A DNA stretch of 39,444 bases from Verrucomicrobiota bacterium (GCA_013285985.1 JABDGR010000008.1:1-39444); one strand, 5' to 3'; shown: positions 6,991 to 15,840, counted from the stretch's first letter. Numbers and translations: made by a program. Notes: a model not told the origin generated them from the sequence alone.

Positions 6991-8126
6991 TCCGCCCGAA
7001 TATTTCTATGCCGCCGGCCGCCCCAGCCAGGCTTCGTGTAACCGGACTCTTTTTCCGTGGCGCGCGCGTCGCCACCTTTGTTGCTCTCGGGTGTCTCCTC
7101 TTTCCCCATTTGCGCGGGGCGGAGACGCAACTGTCCGGCCAGACGTACCTGCCCTTGTCCGATGTCGCCGCCCGCTACGGCATGAAGCTCGGTTGGGGGG
7201 AGAGCGACAAGACCATGCAGCTGCAAAATAGTTACTGCACCATCGAATGTACGGTGAACGAACGCAGCCTCCGCCTCAACGGCCAGCCCATGGCGCTGGG
7301 CTTTCCCATCATCGATCGCGGGGGCATGTTTTATCTCGCGAAACTTGATTTTGACTACAACCTCTTTCCGCTCCTGTCCCCCGGGCAGATTCCCGGCGTG
7401 CCCTCGCTCCACCGCATCATCATCGACCCCGGCCATGGCGGTGACGACCCCGGCACGCAAAACGCCGCGCTCCAAACCAACGAAAAGACCAACACGCTCG
7501 ACACCGGTTTGCGCCTGGCCGAGGAACTCCGCAAGCGCGGCTACGAAGTCATCCTGACGCGCACGAGCGACGTGACTTTCGACCGCAAGAAGCGCCCGAT
7601 TTTCGCCAACAACTCGAAGGGCGACCTCTACCTCAGCATTCATTTCAACGAAACCGACGTCAACTCCGTCTCCGGCGTGGAGACCTGGATTCTCACTCCG
7701 CCCTGGGAGCCCTCGAGCACCCAGCCCAAATTCGTCGATGCCGATAAAAACGTGCTGCCGGGCAATCGTTTTGATTTATGGAACACCCTCATCGGATTTT
7801 CCGTTGAGCGCACCGTCACCAAGGAACTCGGGGCGGAAAACCGCGGGGTGAAGCGCGCGCGTTACGATGTGCTCGTCCCGCTCAACATGCCGGGCCTGCT
7901 CGTCGAATGCGGTTTTCTAAGCAACCCGACCGAAGGCCGGCTGATTCTCACCCCGGACTACCGCCAGAAAATCGCCCTCGCCCTCGCCGATGGCATCGAC
8001 TTGTACAAAACCACGCTCGACAAATTGCGCCCGCACACTCCCGCGCCGCCCCCTTCGCCCACGACGCCCCCCCGCCATCCCGAGATGATCAACGAAATCA
8101 GTTTGCCGCGGTCGGTTGCGCCTTAA
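6987..8126 (+). CDS. N-acetylmuramoyl-L-alanine amidase (Amidase_3), exported
   Basis: A zinc amidase that cuts the bond between MurNAc and the stem peptide of peptidoglycan. The zinc ligands and catalytic residues are visible: H150 in DPGHGGDDPG, E166 in NEK, H219 in LSIHFN and E307 in VECGFLSN. Before the catalytic domain, residues about 45-135 resemble the copper amine oxidase N-terminal type beta domain (TYLPLSDVAARYGMKLGW), often found in cell-wall enzymes. A Pro-rich tail ends the protein. A signal peptide precedes RGAE. The GTG at 6987 overlaps the infC stop (GTGA) and implies translational coupling; the in-frame ATG at 7008 is an equally plausible start with a shorter n-region. The stop lies two bases from that of the convergent pectinesterase gene. 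Confidence 0.9.
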   Translation: MIRPNISMPPAAPARLRVTGLFFRGARVATFVALGCLLFPHLRGAETQLSGQTYLPLSDVAARYGMKLGWGESDKTMQLQNSYCTIECTVNERSLRLNGQPMALGFPIIDRGGMFYLAKLDFDYNLFPLLSPGQIPGVPSLHRIIIDPGHGGDDPGTQNAALQTNEKTNTLDTGLRLAEELRKRGYEVILTRTSDVTFDRKKRPIFANNSKGDLYLSIHFNETDVNSVSGVETWILTPPWEPSSTQPKFVDADKNVLPGNRFDLWNTLIGFSVERTVTKELGAENRGVKRARYDVLVPLNMPGLLVECGFLSNPTEGRLILTPDYRQKIALALADGIDLYKTTLDKLRPHTPAPPPSPTTPPRHPEMINEISLPRSVAP

Positions 8127-8128
8127 AA

Positions 8129-9511
8129 TTAATTGGCCTTGGCCGCGGGCAGGGTCGTGTTCGCCATCACCGTCGTGGCATCCGCTTCCGAGGCCAGGAT
8201 AAATCCGCCATTGAGATCAACGCTTGCCGGAACATCCGCTGCTCCCGTTGGCGTCGAGAACGTCAGCGTATCGCTGCCGCTGCCGGAAGTGTAATTCGCG
8301 AAACCGCCGGATTTCAAGACCAGCCGTGGTTTGCCTTTTACGGTGACTGGTTCGCTGAAATGAATCGAAAAGGCGCCGCTCCCGGCGTTTTGTATGCCCG
8401 CGACTTCTGTAACCCCGGGTCCGCTCGTGCGTTCCGGGTCCCACGCCCCGTTAAATGCCCACTTCGCCGTTACCTCCTCCGGCTTGGGCGAGCCCGGCGC
8501 CTTGTCGAGGTTGTTCGTCATCCAGGGATAATTACCGCCTTCTTTTTTGTCATTGAAGTAATAAGCGCGCTCGCCCCATTTGTTCGACGCATCCAGACCC
8601 TGATTTTTCGCGATGTCCGCCGCCGTCGGCGTCGAGCCATCCAGCGGGTACACCACGCGGTACGGCGGTTTGTCGTTCTGCATCTTCGACATCGTGCAAT
8701 CGAGGAAGAAAAACAAACCATCGTGATGGTGCCGCCCGAGGTTGAAGCCGTACGCGCCGTCATACTGGCAGTTGCGGATGACGAATTTCTGCGTGGCGTC
8801 ATACTGGCCGTCGTGCCACATCATCGCCTCGATGCCCTGGTTCATCTCGTAAAGTTTGCTGTCTGTCATGTAACACGCGGCATGCGGGCACACAAAATCC
8901 ACCGAGCCGGTCACATTCAGGCGCGCGTGGTAATAATGCCCGTCGTTCTGCCAGAGCGCGATTGTGTCGTCCCCGTCGCTGTAAACATTGCAGTCCTCAA
9001 TCACGCAATGGTCGCACACCCGCCCGGAGAAACACTCCGCATGCACGCCTTTCGAGCCCGCCGTGTTGCTCACCGTCAGGTTCTGGAAAATGCAATCCTT
9101 TCCGCCGACATTGATGACCGACGCCGCCGGCGCCACGATGCGCGTGCCGTCCCGGCTTTGCCCGCGCAGGGTGACATACGGCGCGCTCATCCGCAAAATC
9201 TCGCTGTAAAACCCGTCCTTGATGTAAATGACCATCCGCTGGGTATTGTCTGCCGGGATGGAATTGATGGCTTCCTGGATGGTCTTGAAGTTGCCGCTGC
9301 CATCCGCCGCCACCGTGATGTCGGGCTTCGGCAGCGCCGCATACGAAGGCGCCGGCCACTTTCCCGGGTTGGGCATCGCCGTGGACTTGAACGCCGCTTC
9401 ATCGTCCGCGCTTACGGTTTGTTCGGCGGCGCGGCAGTGGAGCACGGTTGCCGGCAGCATCAGGGCGCCGAGCAGTAGGGAAACAAAAGAGAACGATGAG
9501 GACCTGTTCAT
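8129..9511 (-). CDS. secreted pectinesterase-like protein (CE8) with C-terminal beta domain
   Basis: This 460-residue protein has a signal peptide (to about CRA, 27). A CE8 beta-helix follows: ITVAADGSGNFKTIQEAIN, GFYSE, GDDTI (D181, D182), VDF (D205) and LGR (R260). In plant and Erwinia enzymes the two catalytic aspartates and the arginine correspond to D182, D205 and R260 here. The oxyanion-hole glutamines do not match: H157 stands where QAVAL has Gln, and D181 replaces Gln of QDT. From about residue 365 a separate domain (VTVKGKPRLVLKSGG, GSGSDTLTF) resembles SwmB-type repeats of surface proteins. It lies just downstream of the polygalacturonase gene on the same strand, and together they would de-esterify and cut pectin. 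Activity is likely but altered specificity is possible. Confidence 0.83.
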   Translation of the reverse strand: MNRSSSFSFVSLLLGALMLPATVLHCRAAEQTVSADDEAAFKSTAMPNPGKWPAPSYAALPKPDITVAADGSGNFKTIQEAINSIPADNTQRMVIYIKDGFYSEILRMSAPYVTLRGQSRDGTRIVAPAASVINVGGKDCIFQNLTVSNTAGSKGVHAECFSGRVCDHCVIEDCNVYSDGDDTIALWQNDGHYYHARLNVTGSVDFVCPHAACYMTDSKLYEMNQGIEAMMWHDGQYDATQKFVIRNCQYDGAYGFNLGRHHHDGLFFFLDCTMSKMQNDKPPYRVVYPLDGSTPTAADIAKNQGLDASNKWGERAYYFNDKKEGGNYPWMTNNLDKAPGSPKPEEVTAKWAFNGAWDPERTSGPGVTEVAGIQNAGSGAFSIHFSEPVTVKGKPRLVLKSGGFANYTSGSGSDTLTFSTPTGAADVPASVDLNGGFILASEADATTVMANTTLPAAKAN

Positions 9512-9534
9512 GTTGGGATAAAATTAAAATTGCT

Positions 9535-10944
9535 CTATTGGCCGGTTGCGGGGTTGCTCCGCAAAATCGCGCCTTTGACACCCAGTGCCGGCGCTTTGCC
9601 CGTCAACGGTGCTTTGCTCGCGGTGCTCAGGCGCTTGTCGTCCACCTCGGAGGTCTTTCCACCCAGGAGCAGCGGCGAGCCTTGCTTCGGGTTGATCACG
9701 CAATCGAGAAACGTGATGCCCTTCGCGTCGGTGACGATGAAGCCGCTGGCCGAATCAATGTGCACGTTGTTGAACGTAATGTCCTCAATCGGCATTTCGG
9801 GCAGGCCGGTGATGCTCCCGGCGTTTTTGGCCCCGCGGGCCGTGATGTTGTTGAACAGAAATCCATGGTAACGCGGCGTGCCTTCATCCACGGGGAAAAC
9901 ATCCGACGGCTTGTCGTTGCCGTGGTAATACGTCGTAATCTGGAAAGGGTCGGGTACGTCCTGCATCACGATATTGACGCCGATCACGCCTTCCACCACG
10001 CCGCCGCGCCCGCGTTGCGACTTTATCCGGATGCCCACGTCCGTGTTCTGAAACACACAATTAGAAATCACCACGTTGTGCACCCCGCCGGACATTTCGC
10101 TGCCGATGGTCACGCCGCCGTGCCCGTGCATCATCACGCAGTTGGTGATGGCGATGTTCTCATCCGGCTTGCCCACCTCGCGGCCCACCGCGTCCACGCC
10201 GGATTTCAGCGTCACGCAGTCGTCGCCCGTGTCAATGCGGCAATTGCTGATCTGCACGTTCTTGCAGCTGTCGGGGTTGATGCCGTCCGTGTTTTGCGAG
10301 CGCGCGGGGCTTTCAATCGTCACGCCGTCCACTTTCACGTTTTCACAGAAGAGCGGGTGGATGTTCCACGATGCCGAGTGATGCAGGGTTATCCCCTGGA
10401 TGACGACGTCCTTGCACCGCACCAGGCGGATGAACTGCGGGCGGTCGCCGCCGCGCTGCACTTCCGGCACGCCCTCCGGCCGGGGTAAGCCCCCCGCGGT
10501 GGCCACCCACCAATATTCTCCCGTTCCCTCCATCGTGCCGCGGCCCGTGATGGTTATTTTTTCCGCGTCCTCGGCCCAGATTACCGGCCCCAGTGATGTT
10601 GACCCCGGTCGCCACGGGTTTTCCACTTGGGCGAAGTCCGCGGGGCTCATGCTGGTCTGCAGGGTCGCCCCCGCCTCCAGGTTCAAGGTCACGTTGCTTT
10701 GCAGGACAATTGTGCCGGTGTAATAAGTGCCCGGTGGCACGTAGACGGTGCCGCCGCCGGCCTTGGCGCAGGCTTCCACCGCTTTGTTGATCGCCGCGGT
10801 GTCGAGCGTTTTGCCGTCACCGGTCGCGCCATAATCGCGCACGTTAAAAATTGTGGAAGGCGCGGTTGCGCCGAACGCGGGCGCCGCCGCGGCTAGAATC
10901 ATCAGCAAACCCGCCGAAAACCGGCGTAAGGAATAATTTTTCAT
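9535..10944 (-). CDS. secreted polygalacturonase, GH28
   Basis: A 469-residue protein starting MKNYSLRRFSAGLLMILAAA, with a good signal peptide ending near AFGA. The ATG at 10944 is preferred over the upstream in-frame codon at 11040 because it places this signal at the N-terminus. All GH28 motifs are canonical: NTDG (218-221), TGDD (D241, D242), GHG (274-276) and RIK (306-308, in GIRIKSQRGRGG). The enzyme should hydrolyse alpha-1,4-galacturonan by inversion. The pectinesterase-like gene follows 23 bases downstream, so the two are probably cotranscribed. Three GAGCTT elements at 10975-11004 upstream may be regulatory. Confidence 0.92.
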   Translation of the reverse strand: MKNYSLRRFSAGLLMILAAAAPAFGATAPSTIFNVRDYGATGDGKTLDTAAINKAVEACAKAGGGTVYVPPGTYYTGTIVLQSNVTLNLEAGATLQTSMSPADFAQVENPWRPGSTSLGPVIWAEDAEKITITGRGTMEGTGEYWWVATAGGLPRPEGVPEVQRGGDRPQFIRLVRCKDVVIQGITLHHSASWNIHPLFCENVKVDGVTIESPARSQNTDGINPDSCKNVQISNCRIDTGDDCVTLKSGVDAVGREVGKPDENIAITNCVMMHGHGGVTIGSEMSGGVHNVVISNCVFQNTDVGIRIKSQRGRGGVVEGVIGVNIVMQDVPDPFQITTYYHGNDKPSDVFPVDEGTPRYHGFLFNNITARGAKNAGSITGLPEMPIEDITFNNVHIDSASGFIVTDAKGITFLDCVINPKQGSPLLLGGKTSEVDDKRLSTASKAPLTGKAPALGVKGAILRSNPATGQ

Positions 10945-10974
10945 TTTCCGCAACAAACCGACAGTGGGGTAATT

Positions 10975-11004
10975 AAGCTCACACGATAAAGCTCGTCTAA
11001 GCTC
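10975..11004 (-). promoter_or_regulatory. three direct GAGCTT repeats upstream of the polygalacturonase gene
   Basis: AAGCTC on the given strand at 10975-10980, 10989-10994 and 10999-11004, that is GAGCTT three times in the direction of the gene, 31-60 bases before its ATG. Start-to-start spacings are 14 and 10 bases. A regulator site is possible; chance is not excluded for a six-base word. Confidence 0.25.
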
Positions 11005-11066
11005 GGGGTGGGGTGACTTTCTTCCTCCAAAGCCCGCCACGGGTCAAGCCCGTTAAGGGGAGGCGT

Positions 11067-11747
11067 TTACGGGTTGGCTTCCGACATTTTGTCAATGCGG
11101 ACGTTGTGCAACGGGCCGATAAGGTTGTTAATCCCCGCGGCAAGATACCAGTGGCCATCTTGCTTGGCGAAAACTAAGGGAATTCGGATGATGGTATCGG
11201 GGTCCATTCCCGGTGGAAGTTTTTCCAGAGGGATGGGCGGTACAATCCCGTAGATGGTGCGGTCCAGAAAAATGGCCCGGTTCGAGCCAGAGTGAATTTC
11301 GGGGGTCTGGCCAGCCATGGTGACGAACACCTTGCTGAGTTGACGCAGGCGAATTTGGCCGGATTCTCCTTCTTTCTGAAAGTTTTGGAACACTCGCAAA
11401 AGTTCCTTTTCCTGACCCGGCAGTGAATAGTTGTTGGCCACGGCTTCGAAATTGCCTTTCTGCAAGAGATGAGCGATGTCGGCCACTGCATTATCCAAGG
11501 CGGCGACATCGGCGTTGGTGCCCGCTGGGTCGGAGGCCCCTGCCGGGGCGGGCGGCAGCACCGGTGCCGCGACTTGGGCCACTGGCGCAAGTGGCAGCAC
11601 AGACGGAGCGACCCGTGCAACTGGCGCCGGCGCTGGTGACGAGGCGGGCGGCGGGCTGGATCCCGCGCCCTGGCGGAAATAGAGGAACAACGCGACGAGC
11701 AAAGCGAAGACCACAACCCCAAGGAAGATTTTAGAGGGCTTGTTCAT
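11067..11747 (-). CDS. membrane-anchored protein with Pro/Ala linker, unknown function
   Basis: This 226-residue protein has one N-terminal membrane helix (FLGVVVFALLVALFLYF, about 7-23). A linker of about 60 residues rich in Pro, Ala and Val follows, with a repeated VARVAPSVLPLAPVAQVAAP pattern. A globular C-terminal domain of about 130 residues begins with a helical stretch (ALDNAVADIAHLLQKGNFE) and ends in strands (IPLVFAKQDGHWYLAAG). The last part recalls NTF2-like or DUF4878-type folds, but I cannot name a family. The ATG at 11747 is chosen because AAGGA lies five bases upstream, one of the few Shine-Dalgarno-like sites in the window, and because it puts the helix at the N-terminus. It follows the RCC1-repeat gene on the same strand. 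Confidence 0.7.
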   Translation of the reverse strand: MNKPSKIFLGVVVFALLVALFLYFRQGAGSSPPPASSPAPAPVARVAPSVLPLAPVAQVAAPVLPPAPAGASDPAGTNADVAALDNAVADIAHLLQKGNFEAVANNYSLPGQEKELLRVFQNFQKEGESGQIRLRQLSKVFVTMAGQTPEIHSGSNRAIFLDRTIYGIVPPIPLEKLPPGMDPDTIIRIPLVFAKQDGHWYLAAGINNLIGPLHNVRIDKMSEANP

Positions 11748-11841
11748 ATTGTCCTTAGGGGTGGAAGCGAATGGAACGTGGGGGTGAGGCAAATATCCGT
11801 CCCATGACCGTTATTCCACCAGGGCCAAACATTTTTGCTTA

Positions 11842-13512
11842 TCACGGCGCGGGTTGCAATGCTGCGGCCGGAGCAGAGGCATCGGGTTCCCTAAAGAGCA
11901 AGACCTGATTGTAGTCATCCCCTTCAACGGCGAGGATGGTCTTGCCTTTGAGCGCCCCGCCGAGGTCAGCGCGCTCGGGCAAGCCATAGCCACTCCAATA
12001 AGCCGAGGTGCCATCGGAGCACTGGATGAGCGACCCGCTGAGTGCGGTGACGGTTTTGCCCTTAAGCACGCCAGTCCCGCTGACGAGGTGGGGTGGGGTC
12101 GCCAACAACATAAACCCAATTTGGATGTTTTCCGGCAAAATCATTGTGCTGGCCGCGTCCGGAGCAGCGTCATTTTTTTCCTTGGGGGTCAGATGCTGCG
12201 CATCCGCCGCCACCATTCGATTGTTTTTTGAAGCCGGCCCGGTGAAACCACCCCAGGCCACCAAAGTACCGTCAGAACATAACGCCAGCAGGTAGTTGAG
12301 ATCGTCCTGCGTAGCGATAGCGACGACTGTTTTTCCCGCCAATACGCCCTCCATCTTGACCAGGTAGAGTTCATCGTGGGCAGTTTGGACCACGGGTGTT
12401 TTCGCGTATTGCCAGACCGTCAGCGTGCCATCGGAGCAGAAAATAGCTTGGGAGGTCAGGGCGGTGATTGTTTTGCCGGCCAGCAGCCCCCGTGTGTTCC
12501 CCACCGCGGCCGCGGGTTCAGTGACAGGCCCCCATCGGATGAAGGTTCCATCGGAACACAACGCGGAATAGACCTCAGGTCTGATGGCGACAACTTTTCG
12601 GCCCTTGAGGGCGCCAAAGTCAAACAACGTCGGTTCGTCAACCGATTGGTGCGGATCAGGCTTATGAAACTCTCTGCCCACCGCACCCCAGGCATACACT
12701 GAACCATCCGAGCAAAGGGCATAATTACGACCTCCTGAGGTTGCAATGGCGGTGATTTTTTTGTCCTTGAAGGTCCCGGGCCGGTGGACGAGGACGGGTG
12801 AAATGGCGTAAGCCTGCATGCTGGGATGATCCTTGTCTAATCCGTGCCGGCCTATGCCCAGTTGGCCGTCCTGATTGCTGCCCCAGGCCACGAGTGTGCC
12901 ATCCGAGCACAGCGCCAGCGTGTGCTCGCCGGCCCGATCGTGAGCGATGGCCGTGATGGTCCGGCCTTTCAGCACGCTGGAGGTATCCACCAAGCCATCC
13001 ATTCTCGGATTGGCCATCACCGGCCCTTCGCCCATATATACTTCACGATTACTATACCGCATGGCGACGCCGGTTGGCGCAAGCGGGGGCGTGGGCGGCG
13101 GCGAGCCCGGCTGGTTCTCGGGATGTTTCACTACCCAGTCCTGGATGAACTGCTGGTCTTCCTTGCTGAATCCGGTGAGCGGAAACGACTTCGGTGAAGT
13201 ATGGCCGCTCACCTTGAGATTGAATACCCATTGGATTAAAACGACATCGTTTCCCTTGACACTGTAAATGGTGCCATAAATCCAGCCGCTGGCTTGGCCG
13301 GTGACAGTAAAGATATGCCCGTCCGCATCCGTGAGCATCCGCAGCGTTCGCTTGGGCTCAGGTGTGGACGCTGCCGTCGAAGTGTTGTCGGCGGTTTTAT
13401 CTGGAGCAGCGTCCGTGCCGATCAAAGCGGAAAAGCCGCAGAACATCGCCGCGCCAATAAGCCAGGGGCGGAAATGGATACGTCTCAATCCTCGATGGAT
13501 CGAATGCGGCAT
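11842..13512 (-). CDS. exported RCC1-like beta-propeller protein
   Basis: A protein of about 556 residues. It has a signal or anchor sequence (WLIGAAMFCGFSALIGTDAA), a region of about 120 residues without clear family, a Pro-rich linker and then RCC1-type repeats. Six copies of a core like LALCSDGTLVAWG can be seen, with about seven copies of a preceding strand such as LKGKTVTALS. Together these suggest a seven-bladed propeller. RCC1 proteins in eukaryotes act on Ran; bacterial ones are mostly exported and uncharacterised. A good promoter at 13528-13556 would start transcription inside the first codons of an ATG at 13524, so the ATG at 13512 is preferred. Base composition is a little less GC-rich than the enzymes nearby. 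Confidence 0.75.
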   Translation of the reverse strand: MPHSIHRGLRRIHFRPWLIGAAMFCGFSALIGTDAAPDKTADNTSTAASTPEPKRTLRMLTDADGHIFTVTGQASGWIYGTIYSVKGNDVVLIQWVFNLKVSGHTSPKSFPLTGFSKEDQQFIQDWVVKHPENQPGSPPPTPPLAPTGVAMRYSNREVYMGEGPVMANPRMDGLVDTSSVLKGRTITAIAHDRAGEHTLALCSDGTLVAWGSNQDGQLGIGRHGLDKDHPSMQAYAISPVLVHRPGTFKDKKITAIATSGGRNYALCSDGSVYAWGAVGREFHKPDPHQSVDEPTLFDFGALKGRKVVAIRPEVYSALCSDGTFIRWGPVTEPAAAVGNTRGLLAGKTITALTSQAIFCSDGTLTVWQYAKTPVVQTAHDELYLVKMEGVLAGKTVVAIATQDDLNYLLALCSDGTLVAWGGFTGPASKNNRMVAADAQHLTPKEKNDAAPDAASTMILPENIQIGFMLLATPPHLVSGTGVLKGKTVTALSGSLIQCSDGTSAYWSGYGLPERADLGGALKGKTILAVEGDDYNQVLLFREPDASAPAAALQPAP

Positions 13513-13527
13513 GGGGTAGAGCATTTT

Positions 13528-13556
13528 AATATACTTTAGCTAAATCTATTTAGCAA
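13528..13556 (-). promoter_or_regulatory. promoter of the RCC1-repeat gene
   Basis: On the minus strand TTGCTA (13556-13551), a 17-base spacer and TATATT (13533-13528, 5 of 6). The expected start of transcription is near 13521, which decides for the ATG at 13512. The area is AT-rich, unlike its surroundings. Nothing else stands out in the gene-free stretch to 13761. Confidence 0.5.
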
Positions 13557-13761
13557 GGCCACGCTGCATGGGGCCATGCCTGCTCAAGCAGCGCCTACCC
13601 GACATTCAGTGCCTTTGCTCCTACGCTGCGCCATGACCTTTTACCTACGCAAATCGTGACCTCGGGGGCTACTCGTTCGCCGCCACTTCGGGTATATTCG
13701 CCACGCTTGCCCGAGCCAGCCCAATGCCAGCCCGGGCCAAACATCCCAAAAAAATCCTTCC

Positions 13762-14535
13762 ATGAAAAAAATCCTCCTCTCCCTTCTCGTCGTCGCTGTG
13801 CTCGGCGCAGCCTTCTATGCCTTCAACCCCGCTTCGCCCGTTCCGGCGACCGCTCCTGCGAAAACCGCGAGCGCACCAACCACCCGCGCAACCCCGCCGG
13901 CCACCACCCCGGCAAAAACGCCTTCTCCCGCAACTGCTACTTCTCCGGCGAAAAAAGAAGCTGAAATACCGGACGATTTCGTCAAGACGGTCCGCATCAC
14001 CCTGTCCCCGCAAGCCACTTTTGGTGAGAAGGAGGCCGCTTGGGAACAATTGCGCAACGACGGGCAACTTGACCAGGCCATCGCCGCACTCGAGAAAGAA
14101 GCCCAGGCGAATCCCGGTTATCCCGAGACCTTTGTCGCCCTCGGCCGCGCCTACATGTATAAGTCGGGAACGGTTTCGGATATTTCCCAAGTGGGCGCTT
14201 TGGGTATGAAAATAGACCAGTCGTTCACCTCCGCCTTGAAGCTGGATCCCACCAACTGGGACGCGCAATATTTCCGCTCCGTGTCCTTCTCCTTCTACCC
14301 GGCGTTCATGAATAAGGGGCCGGACGTCGTTGCCGGTTATCAGGCGCTCATCCAGCAACAGGAATCCCAGGCTCCCCAACCGCAATTTGCCAACGCCTAC
14401 CTGAATCTTGGCCAACAATACCAGAAACAAGGCGACAACGATTCCGCACAGAAAGCCTGGCAGCGCGGCGCCGCCCTGTTTCCCGACAACCAAGCGTTGC
14501 AGAAAAAAGTCAGCCCGCCCGCGGCCCAGCAATAA
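13762..14535 (+). CDS. membrane-anchored or exported TPR protein
   Basis: This 257-residue protein starts MKKILLSLLVVAVLGAAFYAF, a signal anchor or uncleaved signal. A Pro-, Ala- and Thr-rich linker follows (about 25-65). A helical repeat domain then begins around residue 93, with TPR features such as GQLDQAIAALEKEAQANPGYPETFVALGRAYM and ANAYLNLGQQYQKQGDNDSAQKAWQRGAALFP. TPR domains serve as protein-binding scaffolds, here in the periplasm if the topology is right. The start is an ATG after AAAAAAATCCTTCC, with no Shine-Dalgarno sequence. The histidine kinase gene begins 72 bases downstream, so a functional link with that signalling pair is possible but unproven. Confidence 0.75.
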   Translation: MKKILLSLLVVAVLGAAFYAFNPASPVPATAPAKTASAPTTRATPPATTPAKTPSPATATSPAKKEAEIPDDFVKTVRITLSPQATFGEKEAAWEQLRNDGQLDQAIAALEKEAQANPGYPETFVALGRAYMYKSGTVSDISQVGALGMKIDQSFTSALKLDPTNWDAQYFRSVSFSFYPAFMNKGPDVVAGYQALIQQQESQAPQPQFANAYLNLGQQYQKQGDNDSAQKAWQRGAALFPDNQALQKKVSPPAAQQ

Positions 14536-14607
14536 TGGGCCCGCCCATCCTGTGCGAAAGCCTTTGCCGCCGTTCTCCTTAACCTTCACCATCCACCCAT
14601 TGCCAGC

Positions 14608-15840
14608 ATGAGCAACCTTTCGCAATCGTCCGCCCGCCCGCAGCCTGTTCAGCCGTGGCTCGCGCGTTTTTTCTCCTGCGAACCCTTCCATTACCTGTTT
14701 TTGGGCGGGTTCGTGGTCTGCTTCTACTTCTGGCTGCGCATCCACAATTTCTGGACCGCCCAGACGGCCTATGTGTCCACCTTGGTCGCGGCGCAATTTG
14801 CGCTCTACTCCTGGCGTAATATCTTCAAGCGGAATATTTGGCCGGGAGGCATGGTCGGGTACGGCGTCTTTTTCGCGGCCAGTTTTGCGCTGGCGCTGGC
14901 CGTGGCGCCCCAGGCCCAAAATGAATTCTGGTGGGTCCGGCTGGTTTATACCGGAATCTCGTTCGCGGTTTTGCCGCTCTGGGGTGCCATCATGCTGGCC
15001 ATCCCCGTGGGCTTTCTCTATCTGCCCCTCACGCAGGGCTGGAACTTGCAGGATTATTCATTCGGGGACTGGTTTGGCGCGGTTTACCCGATTGTGCTGC
15101 CCGCCGCCCTCGGCCTGCTCATCAAGCAGCAAAACAATACGAACACCGAACAAGCGCGCTTGATTAAGGAATTGGAGGCGACCAAAAAAGCGTTGGAGCT
15201 CGCCCGCGACCGCGAGGGCGAACTCGCCACCTTGCGCGAACGCGAACGCCTCGCCCGCGATTTCCACGACACCCTGGGCCATCAACTCGTCACACTGACC
15301 GTCCAACTCGAAGCCGCGCAACGCTTGCTCGCCGTGGATCCCACGCGTGCCGCCACCTTGTTGCAGGACATGCAGAAACTTTCGCGCTCCAGCATGGATG
15401 AGTTGCGCCGCGCACTCGACAACTTGCGCGCCTCCGGCCTCGGTGACCGCGCGTTGGCGGCGGCGTTGCAAGACCTCTGCGCGGACACGACCAAACATTT
15501 CAACGTGCCAGTGGATTGCAAACTGGCCGCGAGCACCGATGCGCTTCCCCGCGCCGTGGCCGAGGTTCTTTGGCGCGTCGCGCAGGAAGGCCTGACGAAT
15601 ATCGGCCGCCACGCCCAGGCCCGTAGCGTCCAGATGAAATTGGACGTGCTCCCCAAAGAAATCATTTTGCGCGTGGCCGATGACGGCGTCGGCCTGCCGC
15701 CCGGCGCGGAAGACAAGCCCGGGCACTACGGCTTGCGTGGCTTGCGCGAACGCGTCGAGGGCCTCGGCGGGACATTTACGCTGGCAACTCCGGCGGGCGG
15801 TGGCACCATCCTGGAGGCCCGCTTGCCCATCATCACCTGA
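14608..15840 (+). CDS. NarL-type sensor histidine kinase with multi-pass membrane input domain
   Basis: A 410-residue kinase. About six membrane helices (29-180) form the input region, with no recognisable PAS, HAMP or extracellular sensor domain. A short coiled coil follows. The HisKA_3 dimerisation domain has the phospho-acceptor H220 in RERLARDFHDTLGH. The HATPase domain has N-box VAQEGLTNIGRHA, ADDGVGLPPG and GHYGLRGLRERVEGLGG. The layout resembles the DesK/LiaS group, in which the membrane segments themselves sense lipid or envelope state. The stop overlaps the start of the response regulator by one base (TGATG), so the pair is translationally coupled. The partner and the signal are inferred from context only. 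Confidence 0.9.
   Translation: MSNLSQSSARPQPVQPWLARFFSCEPFHYLFLGGFVVCFYFWLRIHNFWTAQTAYVSTLVAAQFALYSWRNIFKRNIWPGGMVGYGVFFAASFALALAVAPQAQNEFWWVRLVYTGISFAVLPLWGAIMLAIPVGFLYLPLTQGWNLQDYSFGDWFGAVYPIVLPAALGLLIKQQNNTNTEQARLIKELEATKKALELARDREGELATLRERERLARDFHDTLGHQLVTLTVQLEAAQRLLAVDPTRAATLLQDMQKLSRSSMDELRRALDNLRASGLGDRALAAALQDLCADTTKHFNVPVDCKLAASTDALPRAVAEVLWRVAQEGLTNIGRHAQARSVQMKLDVLPKEIILRVADDGVGLPPGAEDKPGHYGLRGLRERVEGLGGTFTLATPAGGGTILEARLPIIT

Noticed and set aside
7907-9478. 523-residue plus-strand frame opposite the pectinesterase-like gene
   Set aside because: Arg-, His- and Val-rich antisense translation without domains, overlapping a well-supported CE8 gene and the amidase end.
9448-10488. 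346-residue plus-strand frame opposite the polygalacturonase gene
   Set aside because: Antisense of a gene with all GH28 motifs; its own translation looks like shadow sequence.
13669-14919. 416-residue minus-strand frame across the TPR and kinase genes
   Set aside because: Crosses two genes of the other strand and has only low-complexity Gly/Arg content.
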